Shown: positions 9,116 to 20,312, numbered from the stretch's first letter. The stretch: DNA of 64,000 nucleotides from Cotesia glomerata (GCF_020080835.1 NC_058158.1:18934430-18998429), one strand, 5' to 3'. Notes: generated by a model from the sequence alone, not told the origin. Made by a program: numbers and translations.

Positions 9116-12100
9116 TTACAGTTTTATAAAATTACTTTTATTGCAATTAGGATATTGTTTTCTATGTTCTGTCACTACTTGCAACAAATATTGAAGCTGT
9201 TCTTCATCTTTCGTTAAGCATCGATTATACTGCTCTATCAATGCCACGCCGCGTTCTGCTACATCATTGACAACTTGAAGTTTCCCGAAATACTCCAAGT
9301 TTTCTAAGAAATTCGGATTCTGAGGCCACAAAGTAACATCCTCATCAATGAACTCATACGACAAATCAAACGATTCAAATATATTAATCGATCTCATAGA
9401 CATAAATTGACTAAGATCTTTATTTAATAATGACTCTAAATTTTTCTTATCTATTATAAAGCGATTTGTTGTAGTTTCATTGGCTTTACAGTTTTTAAGA
9501 GCATGAACTATTCTTTTTTTTGTTCCAACTGAAACATTTTTATCAAAGAGAGATAAAACAGACAGCTCGTTGTTTAAATACCACAAGTGATCGGCTAATT
9601 TTTGTGAGCATGTCTGTGAAAGACTATTATTAAATCTTTCATATGAAATTAATTTTTTAATCAAAGTTAAATCATTATTAGGTGCTGTTATAGCACACGG
9701 CGCAGTGAACCAAGCTTTTAAATAGAATATTATGATAAATAAACAAAGTTCTCGTAATCCATCTATTTCCGATTTAGTAAGATGAAATTCATTTCTGAAT
9801 AAACAATTTTTAAACTATATATTGCTTTAGCCATCCACCTTGCATGATGGACCGCTCCAGGATGCTTAAATGTAATATTTGTGGTAGTAGTACCCAAAAA
9901 TATTAATGATAATTCCAGAAGTTCACGGTAATCGTCTCGACAATGATCCATCTACAAAAAGTTATAAGTCAAAATGAAATTGATTATATCGCAATTTCAA
10001 AGTTGAGAAGACTAATTATTATTAACTGATGTGAGGTAAAAGTTGTAAAATATTTTACAAACGCAATTTTAATCGTTAAAGATGATTGAAAGTATAACAG
10101 TCATGTGAAACTGATTTTCAATATTTTTAATCACGACGGCAAGTTAATTAATCAGAGTAAAATTGATAATTGAGGAGCTTATTTTCAAAAGGGTATCTTT
10201 TGATTTTTGATTAATCGAGACAAAAAACTAGTTATCTTCAATTATAAATATTTGTATTGAACTTTTTTTAATTTAGCTATAAAGTGCAATCGGTTATGAA
10301 GCTGCAATTCGATTTTCATTTATAAATGTTCATAATTCTCAAAGTAATTAGTATTTAAAAGTTCAGAAAACTTGTATTTTAAAATATGAAAAGATACCCT
10401 TTTGAAAATCAGCTCCTCAATTATACTGAACTTTATACATTTTTCTTTTCCACTTTAACATCAGTTAATAATTCTTCAGTGCTGGATTAAAAAATTTTAC
10501 TTCTATTTGATTATTAACGAATTTCAAAATCTCATCTTTGATTGGTGTTATTACTTCCAAAACTTTTTTGTCACAAATACCAGCCGTAAAGTTTGATTGG
10601 TCAATTTCATCCCACTTCTTTTTAAATCTCTGATAAATTGGAACGTTTGGGCCAGACGAAGCAGGCCAGTATACTTCAAATGCACTTCGAAAAACAATTT
10701 CAAAAATATGGTGTCGGCATGGCAAGTACAACAGTTTTCTACTAAGAGCCTTTTCTACTAATACACACGCACCATTTCTGATTCCTGAAAAAATAAAATG
10801 AGAATTGCTAGTGAAGTATCGATTTTTTAGAGTAGTTCGGAGAAATCTTTTCAATTTGAAAAAAAAAATAACTCATAACTTGGAAATTAATGGTTAATAC
10901 TAAAAATCTGATTTGATTTAGCATTTAAACATTACGGTAATCAACCATGTTATATTTTTTTTATTAATAAATTATTTACCCGTATTTGACGCCGTAGTAT
11001 CAGAACACAATGCTTTGATGTTGTCAGTATTAATATCCCATTGTTTTACTGTTTTAATAATAGCTGAAGCTTGGTTTTGTCCAGTCCCAGATTCTAGTGT
11101 AGGAACTCCTAACAGTTGAAATTTACCTGATGATGATAAAATAATCGGAAGCCGGTCAACTTGTTCTGTACCTGTAATATCTGATAACAGTTTTCCATCA
11201 AAATGTAGTACATAATTGTCAGTTTCCAGATTAGTCTTCAGATTTAACGCCGCTTCTTTCCGGAATTTTTCCCTTGCTCGGTAAATAGTCACATGACTAA
11301 AGTTTACGCTTGCACAATCAATGTTCAAGCAAGATAATAAAGCAGCAATAATGTAAGTCGCCATCCTACTAGTCACGTTAGCTCTATCCAAAGCCGCAGC
11401 AAGTTCTGGTGTCATTATATCAATTTTTGGAACTTGTTGTTTTGGCATTTCATCTTCATAATCAGAGATTATACGAGAAGTATTACTTTCCAAAGATTTC
11501 TGGGATAATTGAGATGGATGACTTGATATTTTATGATTAGCAACATCATCAGTCTCAACTGCACAATAATAGTTGACATTGTCGTTATCAAACTCTCCGA
11601 CATTATTATTACTATCATTACCATTATTATTATAGTTTTTATCATTGCTATCAATGTTCTCTTCACTATTATTATCACTATTATTGTTATTATTATCATA
11701 ATTGCTGATATCAACATCCATGTCTTCGACATCTTCTAAAATTGGTTGAGAATTATATGAAATAAAACCACGTCGACTGGAAGATTTTTGTCCCAAATAA
11801 AATAATCTTTTTTCTTTGTCCAGTATATTTAAAACATCCGCATGAGCTACATCAAATAGTTTATTTAATTCATCCTGAAAAACGGATTCCTTTTTTTTTT
11901 GAGACTTTGACTTTTTCATTTTACGGTTTTTTTTGTAAATTCTTCCATTGATTGTGATTTGAGATTAGTTTCAAAAAAGCAGATCTTTTCTCTCTTGTCG
12001 GGATTTGTGCCGCACACCAAATTTCAAAAACTTTGTCGATAGTGATTGATATACTTTCTTTAACTGAAAAATTTTTCGTATCAAGATAATAAAATAAAAG

Positions 12101-12193
12101 CGACATAACCTCTTTCAGAGAGGGTAATTTTTTTCCAACTAATTCACTTAACACATCACCAATCAAGTACACTGTTTTCACCATTATGGTCAC
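9116..12193 (-). pseudogene. hAT-like transposase gene, multi-exon, with two apparent frameshifts
   Basis: Encodes a divergent DDE transposase. From the 5' end: N-terminal segment 12193-11921 (starts MTIMVKTVYL); a body at 11919-10980 with an acidic Asn/Asp-rich spacer, the motif HFDGKLLSD (first Asp region) and CSDTTASNTG (second Asp region); then RNGACVLVEKAL and LPCRHHIFEIV from 10784, matching the hAT C..H helix; then RDDYRELLELSL and HHARWMAKAIYSLK (9951-9770); and a C-terminal part 9664-9116. Introns are supported at 10979-10785 (GTAAAT...TTCAG, joining TASNTG to IRNGAC in frame) and probably 10500-9952 (GTAAAA...TGTAG). Frame breaks: one base too many or too few in an A8 run near 11935, and one missing base near 9790 after YSLKI. 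Either could be a sequencing error, so the gene may have been active recently. Confidence 0.75.
10172..10418. mobile_element. Small MITE inside the hAT intron
   Basis: 247-bp element with inverted ends GAGGAGCTTATTTTCAAAAG (left) and GAGGAGCTGATTTTCAAAAG (right, other strand), continuing through GGTATCTTTT. AATT flanks both sides (possible duplication). It lies within the proposed second transposase intron, so splicing would remove it. Confidence 0.75.
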
Positions 12194-12599
12194 AAAATTT
12201 ATAACTAATATATTTTAACTAATTAAATTAATAATATAACGGATTGAAAAAACAGTCAGTATCAATGAACAAAGACAATGACGAGAAGATATAGTAAAGC
12301 GTTGAGAGCAAAGCAACTAAATGAAGTTAGTACCGAACAACCAGGCTTACCAACACAGAGCTTATTAGCTACAACACTCAAATTAAATGAGTATAATACT
12401 CTGTACCGACAGAGCTAAATAAAGCTCTGTTGATATTTTTCAAATAAAAAACATTTGATCAAGTTTTATAGTAGATTTAATTGATTTAACGTATTTACAG
12501 AATTTTCATATTATTTTGAATAATATGCAATGATGAGTGTTTGGTGAGTTTGTGTAATAAGGAACTTTACATTTTCCTCTTACAAAAATTTATAAATTT

Positions 12600-13164
12600 T
12601 ATAAAATATAAAATAAATTTGTTATAAGAAAGACCAAAAATAATTTATGTGACATTTTTAACGTTTATATTTATATATTAGTGCATTTCGTGAGTTAAGT
12701 ATTGAATTAATTAGTAAAAAAAAAGTTTACAGTCTCAGGTTAACGGAATTGAAGTAATTTAACATAAAAAATAATAAAAATATAGCATGTGATATTTTTT
12801 TGTAATTTTATTGGAAAATATTTGAAATTTTTTATTAGTGTTATCTTTGACCGCGGATATCTTTGAAGCCGTTAATCTGAGGAACTTTGGTCTTCAGACG
12901 TTTTTTGTAGAGCGTAAAATTTCCTAGTAATATCATTTTTCAGATTGTTGTTACGATGAACCGTTCCAAAGTAATAAAAATTAAAAAATTAAAAAAAATT
13001 TTTCCCGTGTTATTTAAATGGAAAATAAAGAAATGGATACAGGCAAATCTTACTATTCATATTAAGAGCTCACATGGGCGCCAAAATTTTTGTTTTTAGG
13101 TATACTATCAATTTTTAGACACCAAAAGAAAAAAAAAAAATTCGTCTTTTTTTGAAACACCTTA
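12600..13164. repeat. Right long terminal inverted repeat of the hAT
   Basis: Inverted copy of 8465-9020; the landmarks occur in reverse order and complement. It ends GAAACACCTTA, followed by the GTATGTAT duplication. Confidence 0.85.
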
Positions 13165-13201
13165 GTATGTATGTATGTGTGTGTCTGTGTGTGTGTGTGT
13201 G
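13165..13201. repeat. (TG)-rich tract between hAT and LINE-A
   Basis: GTATGTATGTATGTG then (TG)n. The first 8 bases are the right copy of the hAT target duplication; the rest is the E-repeat tract adjoining the LINE-A 3' end. Confidence 0.85.
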
Positions 13202-13239
13202 TTGACACCTATTTCTTGTTACTACTGGTATCTAATCCA

Positions 13240-15050
13240 TTTCTGCGATTTTTTCGTTTAAAAGGCGCTGCGCGTAGGCTGCGACAGCTGACCAGTTTTC
13301 TTCTTTTGTGATCATGCAGGTTACTAAGCTCTCAGGGGAGAGCGTTGTGCCTATTGTTTCTTCGGTGCTGATTCTGTCTTCCTTTCACCGATCACACTCG
13401 AAAAACGTGTGCTCGGCGTTGTCAATTTTGTCTGGGCAGTATTTGCACGTTGGTGTGCTGTGCAAACCCATCTTGAAAAGATAGGCATTGAACTGCCCAT
13501 GTCCCGTCAATAGCTAGGTCAGGAAGAAGTCCGTGTCCCCGTGCTTTTGAGAAAGCCAAACTTTGATGTTTGGGATCAGGCGTGCTGTCCATCTGCCCGT
13601 CTCTCCCGATGTCCATCAGTCTTGCCACTCTTGCTGCGTTTCCGCCTTTATCCTCGTTCTTGCGTCCTCCATGTTTTCATCACTGTTTTTAGCGTCATAG
13701 AGTTTTGCTCTTTCAAACGCGAGTAGGTCAATTGGCGTAGCTCCCGCTATGATCAATACAGCCGCTTCGGAAACTGTGCGGTAGGCGCAGGCAACCCTGA
13801 GAGCGCCTTGCCACTGTACTGCTGCTATCTTTTGCCGGTAGGTCTTCTGCTTTAATATATCTGTCCATATCTCCGCTCCCTAAAGCACCACCGAGTGGAC
13901 TGCTTCTAGAAGAACTCTTCTCTTTTTTGTTCTTGGTCCCTTGGTATTGGTCATAATTCGTGCTAGGCTAGACAACGTCTTGCTGGCTTTCTTGCATGCA
14001 CTGTCTAGGTGTTCACGGAAAGATAGTTTCTTGTCTATCATTACCCCTAGACAGCGCAGGGCCCTCGTTGACGTCAATGTTGTTCCTCCCATGTCCACAG
14101 CGAATGGTATTGGGAACCATTTTTGACGTGTCAAAACGACAATCTCGGTTGTCTGTTTGGCGAGTTTCAGGTGATGCTTATCAAGCCAAGTCTCGACAGC
14201 GTCAATGGTTTCCCGAACTAACAGTTCAGCTTCTTCTACGTTGTCCACCACTATAGTGGCCGCAACGTCATCTGCAAAGCCTGTTAGCTCTACTTGCGCT
14301 GGCAACGGGATTTCAAGAAGCTCATCGTAGTCTGCGTTCCATAGATCGGGCCCCATTATTAAGCCTTGCGGCACGCCAGCCATTGTGGCTTATTCTTGTG
14401 GGCCTTCAGTAGTTTCCACTATTAGCTGTCTATCGTCAAGGTAGTTGTCGACTAGTGCCAGGTTCTCTGGCTTCGCTTCAAACTTGTGCTCCAGAGCGTC
14501 TAAAATGTTTTCCCAGTTTGCGCTGTTAAATGCGTTTTTGACATCTAGCGTGAGAAGAAGGCATACTTTACGAGCTTTGAGGCTACCCGACCATGCTTTT
14601 GTTGCTGTCTTTTTGACTTTCTCAATCGCTCCGACTGTCGAACGACCTTTCCGGAAGCCATGCTAATGTATGAGCTTATCGAGCAGTTTTCCAGCAATGT
14701 CTAACATACAGAGTGGTCTAAACGACGAAGGTGTTATAGGGGTTCCCTTACCTTTGTCTAAGAGAACTAATCTCTGCTGCTTCCAGACCGCGCGAAACGT
14801 GCCAGTTGCCAAGCATGCGTTGTAGGTGTTCACGAGTATGTCTGGGTACTCCAGGGCTACAATCTTGATCGCCGATGCCGGGATGCCATCAGGTCCAGGA
14901 GCTTTTCCTGTTTTGAGTGACTTGGCCTCGTCTTGTAGTTCCTTAGTTGTGAAGTGTGTTACTTCGCTGTTTGTTGCGTAGTGTTTCTCCTCCCGCGGCA
15001 GTTGTTCGAGGAATAGCTTCGCTACAATGCTGTCCATTAAGGCAGGAGAC
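13240..15050 (-). pseudogene. LINE-A ORF2: reverse transcriptase and C-terminal region (broken)
   Basis: RT polypeptide of an R1-clade LINE; it would prime from a chromosomal nick and copy its own RNA. Visible: TGKAPGPDGIPASAIK (about 14880-14930), VLLDKGK and SFRPLCMLDIAGKLLDKLIH (about 14670-14770), AGVPQGLIMGPDLWN (from 14383) and TGFADDVAATIVVD (about 14245-14290) with the catalytic Asp pair, then TEIVVLTRQKW. The C-terminal knuckle region is at about 13400-13630. Reading-frame changes occur near 14660, 14385 and 13870, so no single ORF2 survives. Confidence 0.85.
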
Positions 15051-15379
15051 TTCAGCGCTTCTGGTGAAGCCTTTTCAAGTCGTTTGGTGATAATTTATTA
15101 GGCTTTGCCCCAGATGTCTTTGTCGAGATCATTACAGATCTCATCCTACAACATCGCTTTTCTTGCTTTGATGGCTCGGTTTAGCGTCATTTTGGCCTGC
15201 TTGTACTCTTTTGAATGCAAGTCCTGGCTTGGGGAGCGTTTCGCGACTCTCGTTGGCACGGCGACTCTCGTTGGTGCGGCGACGTAGCTGATGGCATATT
15301 TTGCAAAGTTCTGCTATGTCTGTTGACTACCAATACGCCGGCCTGTGGAACTCTGATTTTTTAGCCACGGCATAGAGGC

Positions 15380-16190
15380 GTCAAGCAGCAACAATCTCCT
15401 TCATCGTATTTAGCTCTGCCTTTTCCGTCTCACTGCAGGTATCCAGAGTCGGGTTGTTCTGAAGGATAGACCAGCTTCGTGCAAGTGAAGCTTGCAATGC
15501 CTCTGGATCACGCCTCTTGGCATTCCACTTCTGCTTAGAAAGGTCACGTTGTGAATCCAGAGCAGATGCCAATCCAACGTTGAATGTCACGAACTGGTGT
15601 TCACTGCCACTGTATTCTTCGGATACAGTTCAGTCTTCGACCATGTTGGCAGTCTTTGGAGTCACCAACGAAATGTCGAGGGTAGATTCCTGGTACCCCG
15701 GTCTTCTAGAGGTCGTGGTGCTTCCAGTGTTCAGCACTATGAGGTCGAGTCTAGCCGCGACGTCAGCGACCTTGTTACCTCTGGTATCGGAGAAAGCAGC
15801 ACTCCACTCAGCCAATTTAGCGTTGAAGTCTCCAGCTACGATGACTTCGCCGTCGAACTCAGTGACCGCATCTTCTATATTTGCCAGTTTCTGTCAGAAC
15901 ATACTAATCTCTTCGTTAGGTGAGAGATAGACGCTCATGAAGTAGGTTGTGGTGGTTTTAATCCAAACAAAACCTGCTCTACTTCCGCTGTTGTTGATGG
16001 TAACGTTCTTTGTGTTCACAATCCAAATTGCTGCCGTGCCAGTTTCGTCTGCGAACCATGTTTTACCTTCGATGTTGAGATATTGCTCGCAGATAAAGCA
16101 GACGTAAATTTTATCTTCAAAGACACGCTGGCGCAGCAGTTTTTGCGCCAAGGTGCACCTATTCAGGTTGCCAAGTAGTATGCGTGTCAT
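15380..16190 (-). pseudogene. LINE-A ORF2: endonuclease domain (broken)
   Basis: N-terminal endonuclease (AP-endonuclease-like) domain that would nick the TG/CA target. It starts MTRILLGNLNRCTLAQKLLR at 16190 and continues through ISEQYLNIEGK-like sequence; a change of frame follows near 15894. Later segments read ...GNKVADVAARLDLIVLNTGS (about 15720-15790) and STLDISLVTPK (about 15650-15680), corresponding to the catalytic and substrate-binding loops in the better LINE-B copy. Frame breaks make it non-functional. Confidence 0.75.
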
Positions 16191-16216
16191 TTCTGCTCTC
16201 TCGTGGCTTTTATATT

Positions 16217-16662
16217 AAGATGATTCTCTCCACATTCCTTTCTCAATCCTTTTCTACCAATATCCTCTTACGTAAATGTGGAACGCTTCACGTAATAATT
16301 ACCGTAACTCCTATTCTTTCCCGCTTTACAGCATTATTTATATTTGTAAAAATGCTTGCCGTTAGATGGACGGTGTGGCTTAATGTATATAGAATAAGCG
16401 AAAGGAAATTTAGTATAGACCGAATAGCTCAAATGGTAGAGTAGCCGTCATGTCTTCGGAAGGTTCTGGGTTCGAATCCCAAGCTATCTAATAATTTTTT
16501 CTCGCATATTCTATAAACTCACATTAAGATGATCCTTTCCACATTCCTTTCTCAATCCTTTCCTACCAATATTCTGTTACGTAAATGTGAAACGATTCAC
16601 GTAATAATTACCGTAACTCTTATTCTTTCCCGCTTCACAGCATTATTTATATTTGCAGTGGC
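16217..16662 (+). mobile_element. tRNA-derived SINE, tandem partial units
   Basis: One tRNA-like head (16417-16491) with two copies of the body: CTCCACATTCCTTTCTCAAT ... CCGCTTTACAGCATTATTTA at 16222-16350 and again at 16533-16660, a period of ~311 bp. Box A TAGCTCAAATGGTAGAGTAG and box B GGGTTCGAATCCC are evident. The unit ends ACAGCATTATTTATATTTG. It sits in the LINE-A ORF1 region, replacing some of it. Related copies are at 41518-41870 and 52797-54968. Confidence 0.8.
16417..16491 (+). ncRNA. tRNA-like head of the SINE (RNA polymerase III promoter boxes)
   Basis: AATAGCTCAAATGGTAGAGT ... GGGTTCGAATCCCAAGCTAT. A-box and B-box match Pol III internal promoter consensus. The anticodon-arm region reads CCGTCATGTCTTCGG here and CCGACATGTCTTCGG in the copies at 41.7 kb and 53.0 kb, where CCGA/TCGG closes the loop CATGTCT. 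There is no U33, so it is a SINE head and not a tRNA gene. Confidence 0.7.
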
Positions 16663-16871
16663 TGACTTTACTGCGGTGAAGGCCTTGCTGTCTTCGGTCT
16701 TTTAAGCCATTTCAAGGAGAACGCCTCCGTGTTTCGTCTTTTTAATAGACTTTATGTCTACGCCCGCCTCGACAGGGCTTATCTCGGCCTTGATTTTCTT
16801 GATGAGATCGGCGTATGTTCACCCTTCAGCTGGTTGGACAAGCACAGCTTTAGTTCTTGTCTTAATTCTTC

Positions 16872-17177
16872 TTAATTCTTGTTAATTCTTCCTCGGAGGA
16901 TTTTCTTTGTGACAGGAGCAAAATGTCCTCTACTTTTTGGAGGAACGTTGCTCAGTTGTCCGTTCTCTTCCATCTGGGCTGTTTTCGTACTCCCTGTAGC
17001 ATTTCCACACAGCAGAGCCATGGGGTCCACCCCGCTGTCGTAACGGTCGCTTGATAACGACGAGTTCAGGCCCGTTTGCACGCCTTCCCTCGCCGGCACT
17101 GAGGTATCCAACCCCTGTACTGTAGACAATGTTTGAAAGTTCTGTGACATTTCCATATTGTTGTTGGTGTTGTTCAT
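16872..17177 (-). pseudogene. LINE-A ORF1, N-terminal part
   Basis: 102 codons from MNNTNNNMEMSQNFQ to a stop at 16872. ORF1 of R1-clade LINEs encodes an RNA-binding, nucleic-acid chaperone protein that packages the element RNA. Only the low-complexity N-terminus is intact. The downstream segment to about 16672 (minus strand, including GGVLLEMA) is the expected conserved ORF1 core but is broken by stops, and the zinc-knuckle end is missing at the SINE insertion. The start is the first ATG after the ~70-bp 5' leader. Confidence 0.6.
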
Positions 17178-17245
17178 TTGGCACTACCCGGAGAGCCCGT
17201 GTAGGTTGTAAAAGCAGAACTTACGGACGTAAACAACGCTACCCT

Positions 17246-20200
17246 CCGTGTTTTTTTTTTTTTTTTCTTTTTCCTTAGGGAAGGGAATCCTTTTTACGGA
17301 TTTTAGGCATAGCTGTTTGGCCTAGATATGTGGCGACTCAACGGAGCGTCATACTAAAACTCGACGCTGACGCCCCTACCCACTAAACCCTAAACCCCTT
17401 TCTCTTTTATCCTCTGATCCCCCATGGTACTGCCGTAAGGCATTTCTTCGCGGGGGGAGGAATTAGCTGCCGCTCTTCCTTCTGGTGGCTAAGATGTTAT
17501 TTCTTCCTTCTAGATTCTGTCTTTCGCTCTTTTTCTCTCAATGGATCGCAACTCTGTAAGCACTTTTGTAGCAAAAGTGCTTGTGGCGTTCCAGGCAGCT
17601 TCTGACGACAACATTGCTTCTACTATTGATTCTGGTTGGGTTCTCTTTTTCAGAATCTTCTCTAACTCATCGCGGTGTTGGTTGAAACGTGGACACAGAA
17701 AGAAAACATGCTCCGCATCTTCATTGACCCCTGGACAGGACGGGCACTCTGGGGTATCATTGTGCTTAAAGCGGTGAAGATACTTCCGGTAACATCCGTG
17801 TCCTGATAACATCTGCGTTAAATATTAGTTGATCTCACCGTGACTCCGGTTGAACCACACATCAATCCGAGGTATGAAACGGTACGTCCACCGAGCTTTC
17901 TCTGCAGAATTCCACTCCTGTTGCCATCTTGCGATGCTGTGTTGCCGTTCTTCCCTTCTAAGTTCTTTAGAGCTCAGTGTGGTTGACCTTTTTCGTTGAT
18001 ATGGGTTCCGTCTTTCCTCAGCTAGGACTCTGAGAGGCAGATTACCAGAAATAACACACACTGGTTCCTCTGATATTGTGCGGAAGGCGCTAGTTACTTG
18101 TAGGGCACTCAGTCGATATACTGGTCCAGCCTTTCTCCATGATTCTTGCGTCTTTAGTGCGTCGGCCCAAATGGATATTCCGTAAGTGAGCACCGATGTG
18201 ACTACTGATGACAATAATAGCCTCCTGCTCTGCTTTGGGCCTCCGACGTTCGGCATCAGTCGTGCGAGACTAGCCCTCACTACTGACGCTTTGGCACTGA
18301 CATGTTCCACTTGCTGCTTGAAGTTGAGTCGGGCATCAAGCATCACTCTCAAATATCGGATATAAGGTTGTGATGTGATTTCTTGTTCGCCGACTTTCAA
18401 CTTAATGGTCTCTACCACTTTTCTGCTGGTAATAAGCACTGCCTCAGTCTTGTGTTGCGCCAGTTGCAGGTTCACTGCGTCCATCCACCGGTTAGCGCGC
18501 TCAAAAGTGAGATCGAACATATGGTTTATCTCGTCCAGGTGTTTGGCAACGATCACTACGGCTACGTCATCTGCATATGCTACGAGTTTGACGTTTCTTG
18601 GCAGAGTTAGTCTTAATAGACCGTCATACATAATATTCCACAGGAGCGGGCCTAGAACTGAACCTTGTGGTACACCTCCAGTAATGTCATACTCCCTCGG
18701 ACCGTTCTTCGTGTCATACTTCAGGACCCTGTTTTCAAAGTAGCTTGCTACGATCTTAAGAAGGTATTCTGGTACATTTTTTTCTTGGAGGGCCTGCATG
18801 ATGCATTCTCAATTGGCGGAGTTGAAGGCGTTTCTGATGACTAGAGTCGCCACCAGGCAATACTTCATTATTCCACCCTTCCATCTGGTTCCTGCGATTG
18901 CTTCCTTGGCTGTATTAACAACCAGTTTGATTGCGTCCAGGGTTGATCGTCCTTTCCGAAATCCATACTGATTGTCTGCCAAAAGTGGGTCAACTACTGC
19001 TTCAATTCTCTGGTGAATTATGCGTTCAAATATCTTACCCGCTGTATCTAGCATGCAAAGTGGGCGGTAAGATGACGGTTCATCCGGTGGCTTTTTCCCT
19101 TTAGGAAGCAGCACTAACCGTTGCTGTTTCCACTTTCGAGGAAAAATCCCTTCTTTGAGGCAGGTGATGTAAACATCCAGGAATAATGCCGGTGCTGCCT
19201 TTATATCTGTTTTTAAGGCAATATTAGGGATTCCATCTAATCCTGGTGCTTTATTATTCCCTACGCGTTTGCAAGCCTCCGTCAGTTCTTCTTCCGTGAC
19301 AGGTGGAATGTCCTCCAGTTCGCCTTGAGCTAACTGGTAATGAAGCTCGCGTTGCTGCGGAAACAGCGCGGTAACGATTCTCTGCAGAAGTTGTGGGCAT
19401 GTGGGTGCCGGCATTTGTTTGACTTTTAGGTGAGTCATGACCACCTTGTACGGTCTACCCCACAGGTCTTTGTCCACCTCATTGATGAGCTCTCTTTCCA
19501 GCATTGCCTCTTACTATCCTTGATGGCTTTGTTCAATGATCGACGGGCTTTTTTGTACTCTGCGACCAGCTCCGCAGAATTAGGTCGTCGATGACCACGC
19601 TGGGATATTCTTTTTTTCTTTAGACACTCTTTCCGAAGAACGCTAATGTGGTCGTTCCACCAGTGTACTGCCGGGCGTTGGCTTATGCTGCGTTTCCGGC
19701 CCATACTTGCGTCACAGGCCTGGACAACTCTCTTCATCAGGTCCGTGGTCATTTCTTCGGCGGATCCAGTAGTAATCAGTTCACTATTCAGGGCTATTAC
19801 CAATGTGCTTGTTTCAAAAGACTTCACTTTCCATCCAATGGTATTGAGTGACTTGATTGGTCTTCTTGTATTCCGGTCATGTGATATTTCCCAGAGAATT
19901 GCCTTGTGGTCGCTGGCTGTGTAGATATCCATCACCTTCCAGTCATATTTCCCACTGATGAGGCTGCTGCTGACGAAAGTGAGATCTACAATAGAGCTTG
20001 CTTCTCCTTTAGTATAGGTTGGCGTATCACTACTGTTGAGTTGGACTACATCTAGTGTAGTAAAAGCTTCTAGTAGTGCTTTTCCTCGCGCATTGGTCTG
20101 CTTGCTGCCCCAGTCTACTGCCCAGGAGTTGAAGTCACCGGCAATCGCGACTGGATAATGCTGCTTGGCGTCCTCGGTCAGTTTGTCCAAGAATTCAGTG

Positions 20201-20246
20201 AATTCAACAATGGATAGGCTAGGTGGTGCATAACAGCATGCTACCC

Positions 20247-20250
<4 letters not shown>
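17246..20250 (-). mobile_element. LINE-B (R1-clade), internally deleted copy
   Basis: Minus-strand LINE. The 3' end is the T-run at 17248-17265, followed inward by the family 3' UTR (GGCATAGCTGTTTGGCC; CCCACTAAACCCTAAACCCC). ORF2 runs from the C-terminus at 17510 to the endonuclease at about 20236. Upstream of that only CACGGAGGGTAGC remains (20238-20250), which is the 5' end of LINE-A and not the 5' end of the full-length LINE-B copy. ORF1 and the first ~90 ORF2 codons are missing. TG repeats follow directly at 20250. Confidence 0.85.
17510..20237 (-). pseudogene. LINE-B ORF2 (endonuclease-RT), truncated and broken
   Basis: Endonuclease: CCYAPPSLSIVEF, AIAGDFNSWAVDWGS (catalytic Asp/Asn loop, about 20120), SSIVDLTFVSSSL, and SDHKAILWEIS (catalytic Asp-His, about 19890). 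RT: NNKAPGLDGIPNIALK, YRPLCMLDTAGKIFERIIH, QYGFRKGRSTLDAIK (about 18900-19230), GGVPQGSVLGPLLWNIMYD (about 18640-18700), YADDVAVVIVAK (about 18540-18580). The C-terminal knuckle CPSCPGVNEDAEHVFFLCPR lies at about 17690-17740. Breaks: a frame change near 19500, a stop near 18800 (TGA for Trp after NSAN) and a stop near 17823. The order EN-RT-knuckle matches the R1 clade. Confidence 0.85.
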
Positions 20251-20306
<56 letters not shown>

Positions 20307-20312
20307 TGTGTA
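20250..20312. repeat. (TG)n microsatellite
   Basis: About 60 bp of TG, ending GTATGTGTGTGTGTAAGTAT, between the LINE-B 5' remnant and the E body. Confidence 0.95.

Larger units (their letters stand above)
8465..13164 (-). mobile_element. hAT-type DNA transposon, 4.7 kb, nearly complete
   Basis: The ends are TAGGGTGTTTCAAAAAAAGA at the left and, from the right on the other strand, TAAGGTGTTTCAAAAAAAGA. Both fit the hAT pattern YARNG. They are flanked by a perfect 8-bp direct duplication GTATGTAT (8457-8464 and 13165-13172), the hAT target-duplication length. The terminal repeats are very long, roughly 550 bp each (about 8465-9020 and 12600-13164). A multi-exon transposase gene lies between them on the minus strand. 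Near-identity of the arms and the exact duplication suggest a fairly recent insertion. The target is the TG-rich tract of an E repeat. Confidence 0.85.
13201..17245 (-). mobile_element. LINE-A (R1-clade), nearly full length, decayed
   Basis: Minus-strand element. The 5' end is CACGGAGGGTAGCGTTGTTT near 17245; ORF1 starts at 17177; endonuclease begins at 16190; RT and a C-terminal knuckle run to about 13240; the 3' end abuts TG repeats at 13201. The same 5' end occurs in the copy ending at about 55220. A tandem tRNA-SINE (about 16217-16662) replaces part of ORF1. Several stops and frameshifts break ORF2. The 5' end abuts the T-run (3' tail) of LINE-B at 17246, so the two were inserted at the same microsatellite. 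Confidence 0.85.

Noticed and set aside
11469..11739. Ile-rich membrane-like proteins on either strand
   Set aside because: They are other-frame readings of the Asn/Asp repeat region of the hAT transposase.
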